This document shows, piece after piece, positions 52,915-61,953 of a stretch of DNA of 64,000 nt. The stretch is taken from NCBI GenBank assembly GCA_902635985.1, contig CACPPZ010000005.1:1-64000 (forward strand). The letters run 5' to 3'. The position numbers and the translations under genes were made by a program. The notes under the pieces were generated by a model that had not been told where the DNA came from, made no database searches, and was given only the letters and a program-made list of their open reading frames with translations. The stretch is from Paracoccaceae bacterium. Its GTDB lineage: Bacteria; Pseudomonadota; Alphaproteobacteria; Rhodobacterales; Rhodobacteraceae. Position 1 is the stretch's first letter. Every line of letters begins with the position of its first letter.

Positions 52915-53910
52915 TCAAGTTTTTGGCTCAAAACCTTCGCTAAAAAACTTAAACCAATTTCCACCCATTACCTTGGATATCAGCGAAGCATCCATACCCG
53001 TATTCTTTAAACCTGTACTTAAATTTGTAAAATCGAGATTACCTCCAAACCAATTAGGCATACCAGGAAATCCAGGAGTATCGGCAGTTCCTTCCCCATA
53101 ATCTATTGATTTTGTCCAGCGTCCAACTCTCATCCATTCTACAACACTATCTGGTTGATCCTGGCAAAGGTCCGTACCAATACCAACATTATCCTCACCC
53201 ATTAAATCGATAGTTTTTGCTACCATATCGCAGAAGCTCGTGACACTACAGTTGCTACCGTATTTTAAATGATGGGGGTAGATTGAGAAACCCAACATTC
53301 CATTACTTTCTCCAAGAGCTTTTAAAACACCATTAGACTTATTCCTAAGAGCTGAATGCCAAAAACTTGGATTAGCGTGCGTAATAGCGATGGGGCGTGA
53401 AGAGTGATCAATGGCGTCCAATGTAGAGCGTTCCCCAGAATGGCTCATATCGACAACCAAACCGACCCTGTTCATTTCTGAGATCACTTCCCGACCCATT
53501 CTTGTCAAACCAGTATCGTCTACTTCATAACACCCAGTCGCTAGCAATGACTGATTATTGTAAGTGAGCTGCATAAAACGTAATCCAAGTGTGTGAAGGA
53601 TTTCTACCAAACCTATATCATCCTCAATACACGAAGGATTTTGTGAACCAAAAAATATCGCAGTTCTTTTAGTGTCTTTGGCAACTTTTACATCTGCAGC
53701 TGTTCTACCTTGGAAAATTAAATCAGGAAATTGTTCAAAAAAACGGTTCCATTTTTCTATCTGTAAAACAGTTTCACGAAAGTTTTCATGGTAGGTAATT
53801 GTCACATGCACAGCATCAACATTACCTTTACGCATCTGTTTAAAAATTTTTTCCGACCAGTTTGCATACTGCAAACCATCAATTAAAAAATCCAACTGAA
53901 CCTCACTCAA
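52915..53910 (-). CDS. Membrane dipeptidase (peptidase M19)
   Basis: LGLRFMQLTYNNQSLLATGCYE, VVDMSHSGERSTLDAIDHSSRPIAITHANP, VGIGTDLCQD. Confidence 0.93.
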   Translation of the reverse strand: MSEVQLDFLIDGLQYANWSEKIFKQMRKGNVDAVHVTITYHENFRETVLQIEKWNRFFEQFPDLIFQGRTAADVKVAKDTKRTAIFFGSQNPSCIEDDIGLVEILHTLGLRFMQLTYNNQSLLATGCYEVDDTGLTRMGREVISEMNRVGLVVDMSHSGERSTLDAIDHSSRPIAITHANPSFWHSALRNKSNGVLKALGESNGMLGFSIYPHHLKYGSNCSVTSFCDMVAKTIDLMGEDNVGIGTDLCQDQPDSVVEWMRVGRWTKSIDYGEGTADTPGFPGMPNWFGGNLDFTNLSTGLKNTGMDASLISKVMGGNWFKFFSEGFEPKT

Positions 53911-53930
53911 AAGCTTCTACTTTTACCGAG

Positions 53931-54719
53931 TTACATCAAATTCAGGCGCAAAGAAAGGCACGACATACCACCATCCAGTTTCGCACACTCTGTATTATTG
54001 ATGGCTTTAACTTTATAACCATGGTCTTCCAGAATTGCTTTTGTCTTAGAGAAGCCTGCTGGCATTATTACGTAATCATTTACACGAATTGCATTTGCGG
54101 CAGCTTCTTCACCATCTGCAACATTAATAACCTTATAGCCATCAAAACAACCAGACGCTTGCAGGCGTTTGGTTGATAAAATTTCATTGGGACCGAGCAA
54201 CGAACAATCTGTTTTGAAGTGCAGGATTTCGGGTGGTGTAAAAACTTCCCTAATCACATAACCTAATGCAGTAACTATATCTGAAAGCTGGCTGACGCCT
54301 TTTTCGTCTGTTCTTGCAGATCTACCAACGAGAATTTCTTTACCCGTGACCAGAATATCGCCGCCCTCTATATGACAAGGTTCTTCAATTTCATAAACCT
54401 CTGTGAATAGCTCTCGTAGTTTTGGAGCAATTTCATCAACCTCACCTAGCCTAGATGGCGCGCCAGGTCGCATTAGTATTGCTACATTAGGCAAACATAG
54501 TGCTGTATCTTCCACAAATTGTCCATCTGGAAATTTGTCGAGTTCATTCATATTTATTACCTCTACGCCAGCGAAAGTAAGAGCCTCGACATAGTCTTTA
54601 TGATCACGGATCATTTGATCATAATCTGGCGAACCTATATCTACTGCTCTTAATCCCTTGCTAATGCTCTTAGCAGGGTTCCGAACGATTGCATGGGTGA
54701 ACTGATAACTATATTCCAT
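53931..54719 (-). CDS. Dimethylarginine dimethylaminohydrolase-like (DDAH) protein
   Basis: QFTHAIVRNPAKSISKGLRAVDIGSPDY, FVEDTALCLPNVAILMRPGAPSR, HIEGGDILVTGKEILVGRSARTDEKG, C-terminal KLDGGMSCLSLRL Cys. Start at MEYSYQF (54719). Confidence 0.93.
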   Translation of the reverse strand: MEYSYQFTHAIVRNPAKSISKGLRAVDIGSPDYDQMIRDHKDYVEALTFAGVEVINMNELDKFPDGQFVEDTALCLPNVAILMRPGAPSRLGEVDEIAPKLRELFTEVYEIEEPCHIEGGDILVTGKEILVGRSARTDEKGVSQLSDIVTALGYVIREVFTPPEILHFKTDCSLLGPNEILSTKRLQASGCFDGYKVINVADGEEAAANAIRVNDYVIMPAGFSKTKAILEDHGYKVKAINNTECAKLDGGMSCLSLRLNLM

Positions 54720-54729
54720 AATTTCTGAT

Positions 54730-55890
54730 CTAAGATGTGTTGTCTTTAGACCAAAGGTATACAGCCAAACCAATTAGGATCAAAATAAAATACATAGAAA
54801 AGACGGACTCAAAATCGCCAGTCAAATCAAAAACTGCCCCTGAAACAGTTTGAAGGATACCAACACCACCAATCGCAAAAAGGTTCATTAGTGTCACACC
54901 ACGGCCTGATAGCTCTATAGGCACAAAGCTTCTACCATGTGCTACTACAACAGGGAATGACATACCAAAAAATCCAATTAACATGAAACTAACGATTGCA
55001 AAATTATAGGAGACCTCAGGCAAAAAGGACAGGAAAGCTACAGACAAAAGGCATATACTATTACCGAAGAGAACTATCCATTTTCGCGTTTTGAAAATAC
55101 GATCAAGTGGCCCATAAAAAAATGTGCCAAGGATCATACCCAAACTCATTATTAGTCCTATCGTACCTATTTCATCGATAGAAGCTTCAAACTTCTGCTC
55201 AAAATATGGGCCTAGCCATATACCCCTGAGACCTGCAACAGGAGCGTAACAAATAATTGCTATTGGTGCGATGAGCAGAATATCTCGTGATTTAAGTATA
55301 CTCCAAAAACCACCAGGTAATGCAGAAGTCTCAGGTTTTATAACCGGATTTTTGACTGTAAATAACAGAAAAAATGAGATTAAAATTGTAAAAATTCCAA
55401 TTAATTCAATTGCCTGCCGCCATCCCAAAGTTCCAACAAAATATGTCAGCGGAGATGCTCCAATTAAAGTACCTAAAGATCCAATGCCAAGGAATGCTGC
55501 TGCAAGCGTAGCAAAGATTTTAGGGGAATAATTTCTCGCAAAGATGTAATATGAAGCCATTAAAATAGGAGAACACCCGACACCTAATAAAGCCATGGAT
55601 AAATTAATATGGCTGGGGTTTTGCGCAGATGCAAATAGGAAGGCGCCACCTCCACCACCGATTAATAAAAGGACAGAACTCACTATTCTTGGCCCGAAGC
55701 GATCAAGGGCCCATCCAACTGGAACTTGCATAACTGCAAACACAAGGAAAAGTAAGCCCAGTGCATATGCTAAATCATCTGGTTGCGCATCAATATCATT
55801 CTCCAACACGGTAGAAAGCACTGCTAAAAAACTTCGAAAGAACTGGCTTAATATATAAGCCATGCAAAGAACAACTATCCCCACGTGCAA
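54730..55890 (-). CDS. MFS transporter
   Basis: 12-TM profile; YALGLLFLVFAVMQVPVGWALDRFGPRIV MFS signature. Confidence 0.92.
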   Translation of the reverse strand: MHVGIVVLCMAYILSQFFRSFLAVLSTVLENDIDAQPDDLAYALGLLFLVFAVMQVPVGWALDRFGPRIVSSVLLLIGGGGGAFLFASAQNPSHINLSMALLGVGCSPILMASYYIFARNYSPKIFATLAAAFLGIGSLGTLIGASPLTYFVGTLGWRQAIELIGIFTILISFFLLFTVKNPVIKPETSALPGGFWSILKSRDILLIAPIAIICYAPVAGLRGIWLGPYFEQKFEASIDEIGTIGLIMSLGMILGTFFYGPLDRIFKTRKWIVLFGNSICLLSVAFLSFLPEVSYNFAIVSFMLIGFFGMSFPVVVAHGRSFVPIELSGRGVTLMNLFAIGGVGILQTVSGAVFDLTGDFESVFSMYFILILIGLAVYLWSKDNTS

Positions 55891-56099
55891 GTTTTATCCT
55901 TTTCACAGAAAAATTAGGAATTTTGACGATTCCATAACTGATGAATTGTTGTAAGTTGTCAATAAATCAATTGAGAGTAACAATTAAATAACATCGACAT
56001 CATTTAAGAATTTCCTTGAAACTATTGTAGTTAACGAAGTTAATTTGTAGACCGACCAAGACTAGTTTTCAGATCAATCAAAATATAAGTTTTCACAGT

Positions 56100-57005
56100 A
56101 TGTTAAAAAACTCTCTTTCAAACCTTGAAAAATTAGAATCTGAAGCGATTCATATAATTAGAGAAGTCGTTGCCCAGGCTGCTAATCCGGTCATGTTGTA
56201 TTCAATAGGCAAAGACAGCGCGGTAATGCTGCATCTCGCTAAAAAAGCCTTCCACCCTGGAAACCCACCATTTCCATTGCTTCATGTGGACACGACTTGG
56301 AAATTTCGGGAAATGTACCAACTTCGAAATAAATCGGCCAAAGAGGCCAATATGGATTTAATTATATTCCAGAATCCAGAGGCATTAAAGTTGGGAATTA
56401 ACCCTTTTGATCACGGCGAGAGGCATACGGAAATGTGGAAAACGGAGGGACTAAAGTTGGCCCTCGATCTTCACAAATTCGACGCCGCTTTCGGAGGCGC
56501 CAGGAGAGATGAAGAAAAATCTCGTTCGAAAGAGCGAATTTTCAGCTTCCGATCAAGTAATCACTTATGGGAGCCAAAATCTCAACGCCCAGAGCTGTGG
56601 TCATTATATAATGCTCGTAAAAAAACTGGCGAAAGTATACGTGTCTTTCCACTATCAAACTGGACTGAAATAGATATCTGGCACTATGTTTATCAGCAAA
56701 ATATAGATATTGTACCTTTATATTTTGCAAAAAAGCGTCCAGTGGTCAGGCGCAATGATCTTTTAATCGTTGTAGACGATGATAGGTTTAAGTTCAAAAA
56801 AGATGAAAAATCAGAGATGAAATCTGTTCGATTTAGAACACTTGGATGCTATCCTTTGACCGGTGCCATAGAAAGTACAGCTTCAGATTTAGTAGGTATC
56901 ATTCAAGAGGTATTGTCTTCAACCAAATCTGAGAGACACAACCGCGCAATTGATCATGATCAAAGCGCTTCGATGGAACAGAAGAAACAGCAAGGCTATT
57001 TCTGA
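56100..57005 (+). CDS. cysD: Sulfate adenylyltransferase subunit 2
   Basis: [21 protein letters not shown]-loop, [21 protein letters not shown]. Confidence 0.97.
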   Translation: MLKNSLSNLEKLESEAIHIIREVVAQAANPVMLYSIGKDSAVMLHLAKKAFHPGNPPFPLLHVDTTWKFREMYQLRNKSAKEANMDLIIFQNPEALKLGINPFDHGERHTEMWKTEGLKLALDLHKFDAAFGGARRDEEKSRSKERIFSFRSSNHLWEPKSQRPELWSLYNARKKTGESIRVFPLSNWTEIDIWHYVYQQNIDIVPLYFAKKRPVVRRNDLLIVVDDDRFKFKKDEKSEMKSVRFRTLGCYPLTGAIESTASDLVGIIQEVLSSTKSERHNRAIDHDQSASMEQKKQQGYF

Positions 57006-58915
57006 TGAGTGCCAGAGACAAAACAGTGGTAACTAAACGTCAAGAATTAAAAGAATATCTTAATAAACATCTTGAAAAAAGCCTTCTACGGTTTTTAACT
57101 TGCGGATCAGTAGACGACGGCAAATCTACATTATTGGGTCGACTTCTTTATGAAACCAAAGCTGTATTCTCAGATCAGCTTGCTCGATTAGAAGTAGATA
57201 GTAAAAAGTTCGGCACACAAGGAAATTCTATAGATTATGCCCTCCTATTAGACGGATTATCGGCGGAGCAAGAACAAGGAATAACGATTGATGTTGCCTA
57301 TCGCTTTTTTTCAACAGAAAAAAGAAAATTCATAGTAGCAGATACACCAGGCCATGAGCAGTACACTCGCAATATGGCAACTGCAGCTTCCACTGCAGAC
57401 GCAGCAGTAATATTAATAGACGCTCGAAAAGGGGTTCTTGCTCAAACAAAACGTCATACGTATCTATGTCACCTATTTGGAATAAAACATATTATTGTTG
57501 CAATCAACAAAATGGACCTTGTTAAATACGAAGAGTTGAGATTCCAAGAAATAGCGTCAAATTACGAGCCATTTGCCTCAAGTATTGGTATCAAGAACCC
57601 CAGCTACCTTCCTATTGCTGCGATAAATGGGGCGAATGTTTTATCAGTCTCCCAAAATATGAACTGGTATAAAGGACCTTCGCTCCTCGAATTATTAGAG
57701 GATATAGACCTCGCAGACCCAAGCTTCCACTCTCAGCCATTCAGAATGCCTGTCCAATTGGTAAATAGACCAAATTCTGATTTTCGTGGAGTATCAGGAA
57801 AAACAGCCAGTGGCTATATTTCGAAAAATGATGAAATTGCAGTGTTTCCTTCAGGCAAAAAAACTAGAATTAAAGAAATAATTACGCCAAGTGGTACTAC
57901 AGAGCAAAGCTCACCATATCAATCTATTACATTAACTTTTAAAGACGAAATTGACTGTTCAAGAGGCCATGTAATATCTTCAGCAAATTCACCTTTAGAA
58001 ATTTCAGACCAATTTGAAAGCACAATGATCTGGATGCATGAAAACGCCTTGGTTCCAGGCCGGTCATATCATTTAAAAATTGGCAGTTTGGAACTGCAAG
58101 CTAGCTGTTCTCAACCAAAATACAAAATAAATATAGAATCAAGAGAACATATTGCAGCCAAAAATTTAGAATTAAATGAAATTGGGGTCGTAGTGCTTAC
58201 TACTGTCCAAGAAATTCCATTTACATCATATCAAGAGAACCGTGATTTGGGCGGATTTATCCTTATTGATAAATTATCTAATATCACCGTTGCTGCAGGT
58301 ATGATAAATTTTGCTCTCAGGCGGTCGCAAAACATACACTGGCAAAATACTGATATTACAAAATTACAACGCGCAGCCGCCTTGAACCAGAAACCATCAA
58401 TATTGTGGATGACAGGTCTATCTGGTTCTGGGAAATCAACCATTGCAAATGCTGTAGAACTGCAACTTGAAAGAAGGGGATTTCACACATTTCTATTGGA
58501 TGGCGATAATATTCGGCATGGACTTAATAAAGATTTAGGCTTTACAGAAGCAGACCGAATTGAAAATATTCGTAGGATCGGTGAAGTATCAAAACTGATG
58601 ACCGATGCAGGCCTTATAGTAATCACTGCTTTCATTTCACCATTCCAATCTGAACGAAATATGGTTAGAGAACTGGTAAATGCCGACGAGTTTATAGAAA
58701 TCTTTATTGACACACCTCTTCAAGTAGCAGAAAAGCGTGATGTCAAAGGCTTATACGCTAAAGCTCGATCCGGTGAATTGAAAAATTTCACTGGCATTGA
58801 TAGTCCTTATGAAAGACCTTTAAAACCTGAAATTACAATTAATACTAAAAAATTAAGCGTGGACGAAGCTGCAGATACCATAGTAAAATATTATCTAAGA
58901 TCAATTACTCAGTAG
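57005..58915 (+). CDS. cysNC: Bifunctional sulfate adenylyltransferase subunit 1 / adenylylsulfate kinase (CysN-CysC fusion)
   Basis: GTPase part TCGSVDDGKSTLLGRLL, DTPGHEQYTRNM, NKMDL; APS kinase part WMTGLSGSGKSTIANAVE, FLLDGDNIRHGLNKDLGFTEADRIENIRR. Confidence 0.98.
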   Translation: MSARDKTVVTKRQELKEYLNKHLEKSLLRFLTCGSVDDGKSTLLGRLLYETKAVFSDQLARLEVDSKKFGTQGNSIDYALLLDGLSAEQEQGITIDVAYRFFSTEKRKFIVADTPGHEQYTRNMATAASTADAAVILIDARKGVLAQTKRHTYLCHLFGIKHIIVAINKMDLVKYEELRFQEIASNYEPFASSIGIKNPSYLPIAAINGANVLSVSQNMNWYKGPSLLELLEDIDLADPSFHSQPFRMPVQLVNRPNSDFRGVSGKTASGYISKNDEIAVFPSGKKTRIKEIITPSGTTEQSSPYQSITLTFKDEIDCSRGHVISSANSPLEISDQFESTMIWMHENALVPGRSYHLKIGSLELQASCSQPKYKINIESREHIAAKNLELNEIGVVVLTTVQEIPFTSYQENRDLGGFILIDKLSNITVAAGMINFALRRSQNIHWQNTDITKLQRAAALNQKPSILWMTGLSGSGKSTIANAVELQLERRGFHTFLLDGDNIRHGLNKDLGFTEADRIENIRRIGEVSKLMTDAGLIVITAFISPFQSERNMVRELVNADEFIEIFIDTPLQVAEKRDVKGLYAKARSGELKNFTGIDSPYERPLKPEITINTKKLSVDEAADTIVKYYLRSITQ

Positions 58916-59045
58916 CTCTAATTACACATTTACTATGTTCCAAAGGCTGATAGTCTGTAATTATAGTATAGCTATTGTTTGTTGATAAAAAAAACGTTAT
59001 GCATTATGCGTAATTTAGGTAAGAAAACCCTCTAGGAGACCAACT

Positions 59046-59159
59046 ATGAATAAGATTTTTGTAATTATAGCTATCGCTGCTACTATGTTTGTTTCTGCTT
59101 GCTCAAATAATGGCGGATCAACAATGGTGACACCTGAAGCAATATCCGAAAAGCTTTAA
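59046..59159 (+). CDS. Small putative lipoprotein, 37 aa (not in ORF track)
   Basis: MNKIFVIIAIAATMFVSACSNNGGSTMVTPEAISEKL*; signal peptide with lipobox VSAC; SD-like TAGGAGACC upstream; followed by a strong hairpin. Confidence 0.75.
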   Translation: MNKIFVIIAIAATMFVSACSNNGGSTMVTPEAISEKL

Positions 59160-59167
59160 TGAATGAT

Positions 59168-59205
59168 TTAAATAATGGAAGAGCAAAGACTCTTCCATTA
59201 TTTAA
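59168..59205. terminator. Bidirectional terminator-like hairpin
   Basis: Perfect 16-bp inverted repeat TTAAATAATGGAAGAG-CAAAGA-CTCTTCCATTATTTAA between the small lipoprotein gene and the convergent 59202..59678 CDS. Confidence 0.85.
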
Positions 59206-59678
59206 TCTATACTCTCTACCAATATTTCATTTTCACAGTCGATAAATTCGATTGAATTTCTGGCGATCATCCACCAATCAGGATCTTTTTTCTCGCCGTG
59301 TTCGTAGACGCTCATCTGTTCTTGGTCACAGATAAATATTTCTCTTAAGTTTGGTCTATATATATCCAAACGATCGTTATCCCATCGAATTCTAAAGGTT
59401 AAATCTACATAAGACGCTTCCTGTATACGGTCCAAGTTATACTTACAGTCAATAAAGCTTTCATATTTTTTAGAGTAGATTTTTTTTGGAAAAAGTTCTT
59501 TGTCCTTACATATCAACTCTTCAAAAGACAGTTCCTCCGTTCTATTTTGTGTCTCCGGCAAGTCATCTCGATTAAGTTCTGTTCTATTCGAGAAAAATTC
59601 CCTTAAGGATTGCGAATTGGCTAAATTAGGCAAGGAAAGTAATAAACTTACTAACCATAATATCTGAAGGAATTTCAT
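59202..59678 (-). CDS. Hypothetical secreted protein
   Basis: 158 aa with signal peptide MKFLQILWLVSLLLSLPNLANS and several Cys; no family recognised. Confidence 0.65.
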   Translation of the reverse strand: MKFLQILWLVSLLLSLPNLANSQSLREFFSNRTELNRDDLPETQNRTEELSFEELICKDKELFPKKIYSKKYESFIDCKYNLDRIQEASYVDLTFRIRWDNDRLDIYRPNLREIFICDQEQMSVYEHGEKKDPDWWMIARNSIEFIDCENEILVESID

Positions 59679-59713
59679 ATTTTTGAAGGTATCCTAGTAG
59701 CTATTACAAATGT

Positions 59714-60199
59714 TTATTGAATGTCCCAGCTGCCGTCCGCCATCCTGCAGGCTTTGCCGTACCCGGTCTGAATAGTCCCGCCAATATTTATCTCCTGAGT
59801 AAACTCTCGACATGGCTGATCGCCACGACTATAAGTTCTGGTAGGATAAATTACTCCTGAGTTTCCACTATCAGGATTTTTCCAGGCTGCTTGGGAATTA
59901 ACTTTATTATTCTCAAGAGCATAGTTACGCGCGTTTTGAGCCATTAGTATATCGGTTTTATCCATTGACGCGCCGATTTCGTTCCCCAGAAATGCGCCAA
60001 GCGTCACTCCAGCAAGGGTCCATAAATTATTTTTTGAACTATCTTCTGTAAGATCGTTGGCAATTTTTCCACCAAGCACCATACCTGTGATGGTGCCAAC
60101 TGCCTGCTTTGGGCCTTGGTCTGAAGGAGCTGTGGACGTTAAAGTACAAGAACTGATTATGCCTGTGAACAAAATCACAATAGAATATTTAATACTCAT
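59714..60199 (-). CDS. Glycine-zipper 2TM / 17 kDa surface antigen-like lipoprotein
   Basis: Lipobox-like GIISSCT; AVGTITGMVLGGKIANDL...LAGVTLGAFLGNEIGASMDK glycine zipper; C-terminal CREFTQEINIGGTIQTGYGKACRMADGSWDIQ. Confidence 0.85.
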   Translation of the reverse strand: MSIKYSIVILFTGIISSCTLTSTAPSDQGPKQAVGTITGMVLGGKIANDLTEDSSKNNLWTLAGVTLGAFLGNEIGASMDKTDILMAQNARNYALENNKVNSQAAWKNPDSGNSGVIYPTRTYSRGDQPCREFTQEINIGGTIQTGYGKACRMADGSWDIQ

Positions 60200-60479
60200 T
60201 TTCTGTCGCTCCGTTATAATTTGTAATTAATTTACTAACATAGGTTGAAGATTAAATTAATAAACAAGTTTTGCTTTAACCTAAATAGTTTTTAGTATCG
60301 CGTATAACTTAGTAATTAAATAGCCCAGTATTTTTATTACAATTGGCACAATGTTTGCACATCAATTTTGAAATTTTATTTAATGCCCGTTTGGCGTCTT
60401 TATGGCTATATTTTATATTTGGTAAATTCTATTGCTGGATTTGTGGAGATTAGAATTGATAAAAGTTAGAGAAAACGTT

Positions 60480-61862
60480 TTGATAAAAAACAGCAATCTT
60501 CTTGTTAAAAAGTTAAAAGAGAGATCACTTATCGTTAGTACCACTGCAATTGCACTGGTACTAAGCGCTTGCGGTCGAGAGACAAGATCTACAACTGAAG
60601 TACCTCTAGCAGATGAAACAAGCAATGTACCAACAGCCTTTAATGATAAATTGGTTGGGTCTGACGATTTAGATACATTTACTGCATTAGCAGGTGACGA
60701 TGAAATTTATGGGTTTGGTGGAAATGATCAAATAATAGCCGGCACAGGAAATGACACAATATACGGGGGCGATGGAGACGATAATATTCAACCCGGTGCT
60801 GGTGATGATAAAATTTATGGTGAAGGTGGAAATGATACCATTTATCTTTCAGCGGGAGCAGATATTGAAGATGGTGGCGAAGGTACAGACACAATAATAT
60901 TTGGGCCCGACCAAACCACTTTACCTGTCACAATAAATTTGGACACTGGTCGCTACCATTTCACTAGTCAAATTTCATCAGTAACGCAAAACCTCTTTAG
61001 TATCGAAAATATCACAAGCGAAGGTGCTGCTGATCTAACAATTTATGATACTAGTGGAGCCAATGTAATCACAACCAATACAGGAAATGATACTATACAT
61101 TCCACGGGTGGTAACGACACTATAACTACCGGCTCAGGTAACGATACCGTTTACTTGGGTAATGGTACATATACATTAGATCTAGGAGCTGGGGACGATA
61201 CAGTTTATCTTACAACTACTGCAAGCTCAATAAATGGTAATACAGGAACCGATGAAGCTGTAGTTAGGGCTTTTGACGGCTTTGTGGACGTATACATTGA
61301 TCTCCAATTCTCCACATACTTCGTCCCAAGCAAACTGACCGCTCAGGATGGAATGGAAGTATCACTTCAAAATTTCGAAAAAGTAACAATTGATGGAAAC
61401 GTTGCTGCAACACTCCTTGGGACTTCAGCAGCAGATACTTTGATTGGTGATGCCGGATCAGACACAATAACTGGAAGAGCTGGTGCAGATACTCTTACTG
61501 GGGGGGCCCGATCTGACACATTCGTTTTTAGTAGTGGTGATACAGGAATTACATTGGACACCGCAGATACAATTACCGATTTTTCAACAGGTACAGATAA
61601 AATTGATATTACTACGGTAGGTAATTATGTTGAGGCTGACGGTGCAGGTAATGCTAATATTGCAGCATTCATCACTGATGCTGACGCCTCATTGCCCACT
61701 ACGTCCATTGATATATACGCGGAATACAATTTTAACGGTGAAGGCAACACGCTAGTGGTTATAGATGAAGACAAAAGCGGTGCTGTAAATACTGGTGATA
61801 CTCTTATTATATTAACAGGCTTATCGACGGCTGGTGGTTTAGATGCCTCTGATTTTATCTAG
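60480..61862 (+). CDS. RTX (hemolysin-type calcium-binding) repeat protein with N-terminal lipobox-like motif
   Basis: SLIVSTTAIALVLSACGR near the N-terminus, then GGNDQIIAGTGNDTIYGGDGDDNIQPGAGDDKIYGEGGNDTIYLSAGAD and further GGxGxD-type repeats. Start ambiguous (TTG 60432, 60457 or 60480; no ATG). Confidence 0.88.
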   Translation: MIKNSNLLVKKLKERSLIVSTTAIALVLSACGRETRSTTEVPLADETSNVPTAFNDKLVGSDDLDTFTALAGDDEIYGFGGNDQIIAGTGNDTIYGGDGDDNIQPGAGDDKIYGEGGNDTIYLSAGADIEDGGEGTDTIIFGPDQTTLPVTINLDTGRYHFTSQISSVTQNLFSIENITSEGAADLTIYDTSGANVITTNTGNDTIHSTGGNDTITTGSGNDTVYLGNGTYTLDLGAGDDTVYLTTTASSINGNTGTDEAVVRAFDGFVDVYIDLQFSTYFVPSKLTAQDGMEVSLQNFEKVTIDGNVAATLLGTSAADTLIGDAGSDTITGRAGADTLTGGARSDTFVFSSGDTGITLDTADTITDFSTGTDKIDITTVGNYVEADGAGNANIAAFITDADASLPTTSIDIYAEYNFNGEGNTLVVIDEDKSGAVNTGDTLIILTGLSTAGGLDASDFI

Positions 61863-61953
61863 CTTAGATGTGATTTAAGGTCTGGTATACAATTAAACAC
61901 AAAAATCTGTCTCTGACTCAAAAAGTGACCAAGCGTCAAGCTTAAAATAGGGA

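Noticed and set aside
60700-61550. Repeated DNA as a possible CRISPR-like array
   Set aside because: The periodicity is that of coding RTX nonapeptides, degenerate at DNA level, with no conserved direct repeats and spacers.
60679-61561. Minus-strand His/Leu-rich ORFs across the RTX repeats
   Set aside because: Composition is an antisense artefact of GGxGxD repeats.
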